11,236 bases of DNA, from the NCBI GenBank assembly GCA_900552875.1, contig USCS01000035.1:1-11236 (forward strand), given 5' to 3'. This document shows, piece by piece, positions 6,855-11,236 of this stretch (within the stretch, counting starts at the first letter, position 1; the number at the start of each line of letters is the position of its first letter). A program made the translations under genes and the position numbers. This stretch comes from an uncultured Collinsella sp. (lineage in GTDB: Bacteria; Actinomycetota; Coriobacteriia; Coriobacteriales; Coriobacteriaceae). Under the pieces are notes generated by a model, which saw only the letters and a list, made by a program, of their open reading frames with translations, searched no databases and was not told where the DNA came from.

Positions 6855-7232
6855 TTATTTAGCCTTGGGGCGCTTAGCACCGTACTTGGAACGGGCCTGC
6901 ATACGGTTCTGGACCGGAGCAGCGTCGTAGGCGCCACGGATGACGTGATAACGGACACCAGGGAGGTCACGGACACGACCGCCGCGGACGAGCACGATGG
7001 AGTGCTCCTGCAGGTTGTGGCCCTCACCCGGGATGTAAGCAGTAACTTCGATGCCGTTGACAAGGCGAACACGGGCAACCTTACGAAGAGCCGAGTTCGG
7101 CTTCTTGGGGCTCGTGGTGAAGACGCGGGTGCACACGCCGCGCTTCTGGGAGTTGTGCTGCAGAGCAGCGTTCTTGGACTTCTTGGGCACGGAACGACGG
7201 CCCTGGCGAACCAGCTGGTTAATAGTAGGCAA
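6855..7232 (-). CDS. rpsL: 30S ribosomal protein S12
   Basis: S12 lines the decoding centre of the 30S subunit and affects accuracy and streptomycin binding. The 125-residue sequence is complete: PTINQLVRQGRR, QKRGVCTRVFTTSPKKPNSA, GEGHNLQEHS and GGRVRDLPGVRYH are all family signatures. Lys43 of PKKPNS is the wild-type residue. Position 88 is Arg (codon CGT) where E. coli and most bacteria have Lys. The start is TTG at 7232, six bases after AAGGAG (7239-7244), and it gives the conserved PTINQ N-terminus. It is the first gene of the str operon, with a clear promoter about 95 bp upstream. Confidence 0.97.
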   Translation of the reverse strand: MPTINQLVRQGRRSVPKKSKNAALQHNSQKRGVCTRVFTTSPKKPNSALRKVARVRLVNGIEVTAYIPGEGHNLQEHSIVLVRGGRVRDLPGVRYHVIRGAYDAAPVQNRMQARSKYGAKRPKAK

Positions 7233-7325
7233 AGCGTACTCCTTCTCGAATGATTCCAGCTTTCTGTAAAGTGCAACGGCTTGAATCGAGGGGTCAGCAT
7301 CCCCCTACGAAACACGCAGTTCGAT

Positions 7326-7354
7326 AGGATACGTGGCGTTAGCTGTGCCGTCAA
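7326..7354 (-). promoter_or_regulatory. str operon promoter
   Basis: On the minus strand TTGACG (7349-7354) and TATCCT (7326-7331) are 17 bp apart, a strong housekeeping-type promoter. Initiation near 7319 gives a leader of about 85 bases before rpsL. The leader contains a short GGGG/CCCC hairpin around 7290-7305. Confidence 0.75.
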
Positions 7355-7415
7355 CAGACCACGCCGCCGGGCGTATCCCAAAATTGGCACATTTCCGCAA
7401 AGCCTACACAAAAGG

Positions 7416-7555
7416 AATCCCCTCCTGTGCGCGGGGGCGGATTCCCGGGCCGGGCGGCACAGGGGATTAAGTTTGTCGCGAGTTCCGCACGAGCCGGAGG
7501 CCACTTAATGTGGCCTCCGTGCGAGCCAGGACTGTAGAGCAGCAAACTTAACCCC
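7416..7555 (-). other. Unexplained structured block with two mutually exclusive long pairings
   Basis: Three segments compete. GGGGATTAAGTTTG (7462-7475) pairs with CAAACTTAACCCC (7543-7555) over 13 bp with one bulged A. Inside that arm pair lies a perfect 9-bp hairpin, GGAGGCCAC/GTGGCCTCC (7496-7518). Alternatively, GCACAGGGGATT (7457-7468) pairs with AATCCCCTCCTGTGC (7416-7430) with a 3-base bulge. The two folds share 7462-7468. Read on the minus strand, the second fold is followed by CCTTTTGTG, a weak terminator-like tail. It lies between the tRNA-Asp and str promoters and encodes no plausible protein. It could be an independent small RNA or an attenuator-like leader. The strand is uncertain and no family is recognised. 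Confidence 0.45.
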
Positions 7556-7590
7556 CGCCCTCAGCCCCGGAAGCCCTCCCGGATGGCCCC

Positions 7591-7609
7591 AAAAAATTTT
7601 TCAAAAAAG
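7591..7609 (+). promoter_or_regulatory. UP element of the tRNA-Asp promoter
   Basis: An uninterrupted A/T tract, AAAAAATTTTTCAAAAAAG, sits immediately before the -35 box in otherwise G+C-rich DNA. This is the usual position for an UP element that contacts the RNA polymerase alpha subunit at stable-RNA promoters. Confidence 0.55.
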
Positions 7610-7612
7610 TTG

Positions 7613-7642
7613 TTGCGCGCCGGACAGACTTCTGTGTATACT
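7613..7642 (+). promoter_or_regulatory. tRNA-Asp promoter
   Basis: TTGCGC (7613-7618) and TATACT (7637-7642) are separated by 18 bp. Initiation near 7649 would leave a 5' leader of about 40 bases to be removed by RNase P. Confidence 0.7.
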
Positions 7643-7688
7643 AATCCCCGCAGCGCACGCGAGCGGAAACAAACGCGAACGTCTGCCT

Positions 7689-7766
<78 letters not shown>

Positions 7767-7774
7767 ACGCAATT

Positions 7775-7802
7775 AAAGCCACGTCTTCGGACGTGGCTTT
7801 TT
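7775..7802 (+). terminator. Terminator of tRNA-Asp
   Basis: AAAGCCACGTC and GACGTGGCTTT form an 11-bp perfect stem closed by a TTCG tetraloop and followed by more T residues. It starts 8 bases after the tRNA CCA. Confidence 0.95.
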
Positions 7803-7808
7803 GCGTTT

Positions 7809-7848
7809 GATGCACTTTGTTTCGATAGAACGATCGCCCTGGTGCATC
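7809..7848. repeat. 7-bp inverted repeat in the tRNA-Asp to rrf2 gap
   Basis: GATGCAC (7809-7815) and GTGCATC (7842-7848) are perfect inverted arms 26 bases apart. Apart from this, 7803-7905 holds nothing I can name. Confidence 0.3.
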
Positions 7849-7920
7849 TTCGCCCAGAACCCCCGCGCCTTCGGGAACGCAAGTAAAATCTAATAAGCAT
7901 ATCTGTCTAAACAACAGCTT

Positions 7921-7932
7921 TGTTGCGCAACA
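7921..7932. promoter_or_regulatory. Candidate operator palindrome upstream of the Rrf2 gene
   Basis: TGTTGCGCAACA is a perfect 12-bp palindrome ending 4 bp before the -35 box. It is flanked by further CAACA and TTGTT half-sites (7911-7942). A regulator such as the Rrf2 protein itself could bind here; this is inference from position and symmetry. Confidence 0.45.
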
Positions 7933-7936
7933 CTTG

Positions 7937-7965
7937 TTCAACGAGACAGGGGGTTAGGTTATACT
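7937..7965 (+). promoter_or_regulatory. Promoter of the Rrf2 regulator gene
   Basis: TATACT (7960-7965) is a good -10 element, and TTCAAC (7937-7942) lies 17 bp upstream as a weak -35. The weak -35 next to a palindrome suggests a regulated promoter. The transcript would have a leader of about 150 bases before the start codon at 8125, in which I see no clear fold. Confidence 0.55.
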
Positions 7966-8124
7966 AAATTGCACTGTAGGCCGCATCTGATGCATTTCGC
8001 TCCAAGCGCGGCACTCAGTGGATATCCGATTTACCATTTGGATGTCCTGCGGTCATTTAGCGTCTCGACACAAGCTCGGCCCCGGAGCTCGTTCGAGCTG
8101 TTCGTATTCCTTGAAAGGGGAAAA

Positions 8125-8610
8125 ATGGACATATCGAGGAAGACTGATTACGCCCTTCGTATGTTGGCGATGCTTGCCGAGGATCCGGAGCGTTTGCTTT
8201 CTGTTCGCACCGCTGCCGAAGAGGTCAATGTCCCGTATTCGTTTGCCCGCTCGATTCAGCACGGTTTGGTCCAGGCCGGTATTGTGGAGAGCCTGCGTGG
8301 CGTCCACGGTGGCATGCGTCTCAAGGTCAGTCCGGACGACGTCACCATTCGTCAGGTCGTCGAGGCCGTTCAGGGCCCTATGGTTATGAATGATTGCACC
8401 GCACCCGATGGCGACTGTGCACGCATGGGCACGTGCTGCTATCATCCCCTGTGGGCCGGAGCTCAAGCGTTGACGCGCGACTACCTCGATTCCGTTTCGC
8501 TCGGCGACATCGTCGCTCACCGCCAGTTCCCGGCTGTCGATTCCAAATTCGCCGACCGCGACGCGTTTCCCGAGTACGCCGCCTGTGCATGTGCTTGCCG
8601 GGAGGAATAG
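8125..8610 (+). CDS. Rrf2-family (IscR/NsrR-like) transcriptional regulator
   Basis: Rrf2 proteins are winged-helix dimers, many of which sense Fe-S status, nitric oxide or redox state through a [2Fe-2S] or [4Fe-4S] cluster. This 161-residue protein has the family N-terminus (DISRKTDYALRMLAMLAED), a recognition region around SVRTAAEEVNVPYSFARSI at 26-44, the wing LRGVHGGMRL at 57-66, and cysteines at 91, 98 and 104, matching the three IscR cluster cysteines (92, 98, 104). A fourth cysteine follows at 105. The C-terminus ends with three more cysteines in a CACAC run at 154-158, which is unusual. The start at ATG 8125 follows AAAGGGG; an upstream in-frame start has no family match. The gene for a MutY-like glycosylase begins 21 bases after its stop, so the two are likely cotranscribed. 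Confidence 0.9.
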   Translation: MDISRKTDYALRMLAMLAEDPERLLSVRTAAEEVNVPYSFARSIQHGLVQAGIVESLRGVHGGMRLKVSPDDVTIRQVVEAVQGPMVMNDCTAPDGDCARMGTCCYHPLWAGAQALTRDYLDSVSLGDIVAHRQFPAVDSKFADRDAFPEYAACACACREE

Positions 8611-8631
8611 CGCCGCATAAGGAGCATAGAT

Positions 8632-9537
8632 ATGATTCAGGACCCCTTTCGTTCGATGATTCGTTCGGAAGGGGCCCTGCGTTATCGCGACCTTCCGTGG
8701 CGCCGCACGCGCGACCCGTACATCATTTGGCTTTCCGAGGTCATGCTGCAGCAAACACAGGTGCCGCGCGTGGAGACGCGCATGCCGGCGTGGCTCGATC
8801 GCTTTCCGACCGTGCAGGCGCTTGCCCAGGCCGCGCCTTCCGATGTTTTGGACGCTTGGCAGGGGATGGGCTACAACCGACGTGCTCTGGCGCTCCACAA
8901 GGCCGCTCAACGGGTCGTAGAGGATTGGGGTGGGGAGTTTCCGCACGAGACGCGTGACTTGGTCGCTCTGCCTGGTATTGGACCGGCAACGGCGCAAGGT
9001 ATCCGGTCGTTTGCGTTTGATCTTCCGGGCGTGTATCTGGAGACCAACGTGCGCACGGTCTTTCTGCATCACTTCTTTCCCGATGTACCGGCTGTTCCCG
9101 ATCGCGAGCTGGTGCCGCTGATTCAGGCGGCCTGTCCGGCGGCCCCTGGTGCGTTGGCGGACGAGACCGCTCCCTTTGCCGTGCCGCTCGATGATGCCGA
9201 CACGCCGCGCGCGTGGTATTACGCGTTGCTGGATTACGGCGCATATCTAAAAAAGACGTTGCCCAATCCGTCTAGGCGTTCGGCGGGCTATAGCCGTCAG
9301 TCAAAGTTTGAGGGCTCACGTCGCCAAAAGCGCGCGCATATCGTGCGCATGTTGCTGGCAGCGCGCGATGGCCAGCCGGCGGGGATTACGCTTGCTGATG
9401 TCGTGGTGGGCGTTAACGAGATGGAAGCGGCGGCTGGGCGTGGACCGGTCGAGCGCGAGCTTGTCGCGGGCATTCTAGCCGACCTGGAGCGTGAGGGCTT
9501 TTGCCGAGCCGAGGGCGATCGCTGGCTGAGCATCTAG
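8632..9537 (+). CDS. MutY-related HhH-GPD DNA glycosylase without Fe-S cluster
   Basis: The 301-residue protein resembles the N-terminal catalytic domain of the adenine glycosylase MutY, which removes A mispaired with 8-oxoguanine. Visible parts are LPWRRTRDPYIIWLSEVMLQ at 21-40, with Glu36 at the position of E. coli catalytic Glu37, GMGYNRRALALHKAAQ at 78-93, and the helix-hairpin-helix loop LPGIGPATAQGI at 113-124. In the catalytic loop, YLETNVRTVF at 135-144 puts Glu137 where MutY has catalytic Asp138. The four cluster cysteines are absent (only two scattered Cys in the whole protein); that region reads NPSRRSAGYSRQSKFEGSRR. The C-terminal NUDIX-like 8-oxoG domain is replaced by a short helical tail. 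I recall this NPxRxS...QSKFEGS variant from other bacterial proteins annotated as adenine glycosylase. AAGGAG precedes the ATG. The substrate is not certain. Confidence 0.85.
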   Translation: MIQDPFRSMIRSEGALRYRDLPWRRTRDPYIIWLSEVMLQQTQVPRVETRMPAWLDRFPTVQALAQAAPSDVLDAWQGMGYNRRALALHKAAQRVVEDWGGEFPHETRDLVALPGIGPATAQGIRSFAFDLPGVYLETNVRTVFLHHFFPDVPAVPDRELVPLIQAACPAAPGALADETAPFAVPLDDADTPRAWYYALLDYGAYLKKTLPNPSRRSAGYSRQSKFEGSRRQKRAHIVRMLLAARDGQPAGITLADVVVGVNEMEAAAGRGPVERELVAGILADLEREGFCRAEGDRWLSI

Positions 9538-9651
9538 CCTGTGCAAATCTGAAGAACAGGATTGTAAGGTTTAGATTTCCGGCATGAGGGCATCCTAAAG
9601 ACGAGGCCGCTCGAAGCCTACGGGCGGTATGCGTTGAAGGGAAGTACACCT

Positions 9652-10191
9652 ATGGATTTTGAGAACTCCCAAACCAAGAAGAACCTCGAGACTGCTTTTG
9701 CCGGTGAGTCCCAGGCACACACCAAGTATCGCTACTATGCCTCCAAGGCCAAGAAGGACGGCTACGTTCAGATCTCGAACATCTTTGCCGAGACGGCTGG
9801 CAACGAGTCCGAGCACGCCAAACTGTGGTTTAAGTATCTGCACGATGGCGCCGTCCCCGATACCCTGGACAATCTGCGCGATGCCGCCGCGGGTGAGAAC
9901 TACGAGTGGACCACGATGTACGACGAGTTTGCCAAGACCGCCGAGGAAGAGGGCTTTGCCGAGATTGCCGCAAAGTTCCGTGGTGTCGCCGCAGTCGAGA
10001 AGGCCCATGAGGAGCGCTACAACAAGCTCGTCGAGCGCATCGAGTCGGGCGAGGTGTTTGAGCGTGAGGGCGTGAAGGTGTGGAAGTGCCTGAACTGCGG
10101 GCACCTGCATGTGGGTGCCGAGGCGCCTGAGGTGTGCCCGGTGTGTAACCACCCCAAGGCGTACTTTGAGGAGCAGGTGGTGAACTACTAG
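9652..10191 (+). CDS. rbr: Rubrerythrin
   Basis: Rubrerythrin is a non-haem diiron peroxidase that reduces hydrogen peroxide in the cytoplasm of anaerobes, taking electrons through its own rubredoxin-like domain. The 179-residue protein has an N-terminal four-helix domain with likely iron ligands Glu19 (FAGESQAH), Glu52 and His55 (GNESEHAK), Glu82/Glu85 (GENYEW), and Glu116 and His119 (VEKAHEERY). The C-terminal rubredoxin domain has CLNCG at 146-150 and CPVC at 162-165. The length is close to the family norm. I chose ATG at 9652 with AAGGGAAG ahead; an in-frame TTG at 9634 adds six unsupported residues. It follows the glycosylase by 114 bases, in which I find no confident promoter or terminator. 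Confidence 0.95.
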   Translation: MDFENSQTKKNLETAFAGESQAHTKYRYYASKAKKDGYVQISNIFAETAGNESEHAKLWFKYLHDGAVPDTLDNLRDAAAGENYEWTTMYDEFAKTAEEEGFAEIAAKFRGVAAVEKAHEERYNKLVERIESGEVFEREGVKVWKCLNCGHLHVGAEAPEVCPVCNHPKAYFEEQVVNY

Positions 10192-10204
10192 CGCGTGGCG
10201 CTAG

Positions 10205-10251
10205 CGTGAGCTGGGCCGGGAGGGCCGGACTACCCTCCCTCCTCGCTCACG
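10205..10251. repeat. Nested inverted repeats after rubrerythrin
   Basis: CGTGAGC (10205-10211) pairs with GCTCACG (10245-10251), and inside it GGGAGGG (10218-10224) pairs with CCCTCCC (10233-10239) around an 8-base loop. It directly abuts the 72-bp repeat and shares the CTCGCTCACGGCTTCGCAG 19-mer with it, so it is probably part of the same intergenic element. No U-tract follows. Confidence 0.55.
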
Positions 10252-10335
10252 GCTTCGCAGGGCAACTGCTAGTTTCACCGCTCCGGGCGTCAGACCCGCG
10301 GCGCATCCCTTTCCCTCTCGCTCACGGCTTCGCAG
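10242..10335. repeat. Intergenic repeat element, copy 1, with a tandem 19-mer
   Basis: Positions 10260-10331 match 11165-11236 at 69 of 72 bases (my hand alignment). A 19-mer, CTCGCTCACGGCTTCGCAG, occurs at 10242-10260 and again at 10317-10335, 75 bp apart. The element continues to about 10373, where it closes a 16-bp perfect inverted repeat. There is no transposase and no coding signal. Confidence 0.8.
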
Positions 10336-10373
10336 AGTCGCGCGAGGCAAAGGCATACGCCGCGGGTCTGACG
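10288..10373. repeat. 16-bp perfect inverted repeat within the intergenic element
   Basis: CGTCAGACCCGCGGCG (10288-10303) and CGCCGCGGGTCTGACG (10358-10373) are exact reverse complements. The 54-base loop contains a nested CTCGC/GCGAG pairing (10317-10321 and 10342-10346). As RNA or cruciform DNA this would be very stable. Its left arm is also present in copy 2; the right arm there would lie beyond the window. Confidence 0.75.
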
Positions 10374-10381
10374 ACACGGGC

Positions 10382-10401
10382 TAGCCAACGAGTTTTGGCT
10401 A
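10382..10401. repeat. Small hairpin between the repeat element and the terminator
   Basis: TAGCCAA and TTGGCTA form a 7-bp stem with a 6-base loop. No U-tract follows. It may mark the edge of the repeat element. Confidence 0.4.
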
Positions 10402-10415
10402 ATAGATTGGTTTGT

Positions 10416-10445
10416 GTGCCGCCCCTTTTGGGGCGGCACTATTTG
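10416..10445 (+). terminator. Rho-independent terminator downstream of rubrerythrin
   Basis: GTGCCGCCCC and GGGGCGGCAC form a perfect 10-bp stem with a TTTT loop, followed by TATTTGTT. It lies about 225 bases after the rubrerythrin stop, with the repeat element in between. It would end transcription before the membrane protein gene. Confidence 0.85.
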
Positions 10446-10505
10446 TTAGGGGGTACACTGGGTAGCGACTTTTAGTTTATCTACTACCTGATGGGGTGTT
10501 TTTGT

Positions 10506-11138
10506 ATGGGTAAGAAGTCTCGGGCTCGGGTGGCTGCGGCGGGAACTCGCAAGGATCCTGGCCGTCGGGTTGCCGAGGGTAAAAAGGCCGATCGTGCCGA
10601 GAAAGACAAGAAGGTCGGCGCGCATGCTCATCCTGAGTGGGCGCCTTATTTGAATTCGGCTAGTGAGGATTTGACTGCCAAGTTATTTACTCTGGTCGAG
10701 GTCATCTTGGGCGTGGTGCCCGTGGTGGTCATTGGCCTGTTCCTGGCCTCTAAGGATGCCACGAGCGTGGATAAGCTCACCGATATCTTTTCTCAGGACC
10801 CCTCGATGGTGGTTACGTTTATCTCTGCGTGCCTGCAGCCGTTTGTGGCATACATGCTGTACATGATTTATCGCAAATACTGCGAGGGCGATGCGGGCTT
10901 TGCCGCCGGCAACCTGATTGGCCTCTTGTGCTCCGAGATTTTGCTGCTCAATATTCCCGGCGTCATCGGTATGGGCATCTTGTTGTGGCGTGTTTGGCGC
11001 AATGTTGCTCCGCACTTTGAGAGCTGGCTGTTTGAGCGTCGCGCAATGGGCGTGCTAGTCGACATCGCGGGCTCACTCGTGATCCTAGTCCTGGCGTTTA
11101 TGTGTGCCACCGCAGCTCGAGGTCTCGCGGGCATGTAG
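10506..11138 (+). CDS. Unrecognised integral membrane protein with a basic N-terminal tail
   Basis: I do not recognise a family. The 210-residue protein starts with about 40 residues rich in Lys, Arg and Ala (MGKKSRARVAAAGTRKDPGR onward), probably cytoplasmic. Hydrophobic segments follow at about 60-81, 101-122, 136-160 and 182-203, giving a four-helix inner-membrane protein. An acidic loop (KDATSVDKLTDIFSQDPS) separates the first two helices, and an Arg/Trp-rich stretch (WRVWRNVAPHFESWLFERR) links the last two. No catalytic motif stands out. I chose ATG at 10506, with GGGGTG seven bases ahead; the in-frame ATG at 10491 lacks a ribosome site. The gene stands alone after a terminator. Copies of a 72-bp repeat lie on both sides. 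Confidence 0.75.
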   Translation: MGKKSRARVAAAGTRKDPGRRVAEGKKADRAEKDKKVGAHAHPEWAPYLNSASEDLTAKLFTLVEVILGVVPVVVIGLFLASKDATSVDKLTDIFSQDPSMVVTFISACLQPFVAYMLYMIYRKYCEGDAGFAAGNLIGLLCSEILLLNIPGVIGMGILLWRVWRNVAPHFESWLFERRAMGVLVDIAGSLVILVLAFMCATAARGLAGM

Positions 11139-11155
11139 CCTGCTATCACCGACTG

Positions 11156-11190
11156 CGGAGCGCGGGGCAACTGCTGGCTTTACCGCTCCG
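11156..11190. repeat. Inverted repeat at the left border of repeat copy 2
   Basis: CGGAGCG (11156-11162) and CGCTCCG (11184-11190) are perfect 7-bp arms. The right arm lies inside repeat copy 2 and the left arm is just outside it. A matching left arm is absent beside copy 1. No T-run follows, so it is not an obvious terminator for the membrane protein gene. Confidence 0.4.
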
Positions 11191-11236
11191 GGCGTCAGAC
11201 CCGCGGCGCATCCCTTTCCCTCTCGCTCACGGCTTC
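11165..11236. repeat. Intergenic repeat element, copy 2, truncated by the window edge
   Basis: It matches 10260-10331 in direct orientation, differing at three positions near its left end. It includes the left arm CGTCAGACCCGCGGCG of the long inverted repeat and the start of the 19-mer. It lies 26 bases after the stop of the membrane protein gene. Confidence 0.85.

Noticed and set aside
7416..7555. Assignment of the structured block to 6S, SRP, tmRNA or RNase P RNA
   Set aside because: I found none of the conserved motifs, such as the GGAAGCAGCC-type SRP tip, and the lengths do not fit. I leave it unnamed.
7969..8124. Extended N-terminus of the Rrf2 regulator by 52 codons
   Set aside because: It would start next to the promoter -10 box and shows no family similarity. 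The canonical N-terminus with a ribosome site begins at 8125.
10242..10335. CRISPR array
   Set aside because: There are only two copies of a 19-mer 75 bp apart, the repeat is internally structured, and no cas gene is present.
10206..10475. An 89-codon open frame on the plus strand after rubrerythrin
   Set aside because: It runs through the repeat element and the terminator hairpin, has no credible ribosome site and resembles no protein.

Overview
The window (about 60% G+C by eye) reads as a bacterial chromosome segment from the Actinobacteria. The best guess is class Coriobacteriia, close to Collinsella. This rests on my recognition of the protein sequences and gene order, not on a search. 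Everything is single-copy chromosomal content; I see no phage, transposase or CRISPR array.

Region 1 (1-2749, minus strand) is the front of a type II fatty acid synthesis operon in the order fabH-acpP-fabK-fabD, as in streptococci. fabD runs off the left edge. The enoyl reductase is the flavoprotein FabK, not FabI. Divergent from it is a monofunctional biotin-protein ligase (2926-3702). Their shared 176-bp promoter region carries two nearly identical 18-bp repeats that look like operator sites.

Region 2 (3765-7354, minus strand) is the str operon: promoter, rpsL, rpsG, fusA and rpsJ, closed by a strong terminator that faces birA. tuf is absent between fusA and rpsJ, and rpsJ is followed by the terminator instead of by rplC. 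Small hairpins sit in the rpsL-rpsG and fusA-rpsJ gaps.

Region 3 (7355-7802) holds an unexplained structured block with two mutually exclusive long pairings (7416-7555), then a tRNA-Asp gene with an A/T-rich UP element, promoter, encoded CCA and terminator.

Region 4 (7937-10191, plus strand) looks like an iron-sulfur or oxidative-stress neighbourhood. It contains an Rrf2-family regulator with IscR-like cysteines, a closely spaced MutY-related glycosylase that has lost the iron-sulfur cysteines and carries Glu in place of the catalytic Asp, and rubrerythrin.

Region 5 (10192-11236) contains a highly structured intergenic repeat, a terminator, an unrecognised four-helix membrane protein, and a second 72-bp copy of the repeat cut by the window edge.
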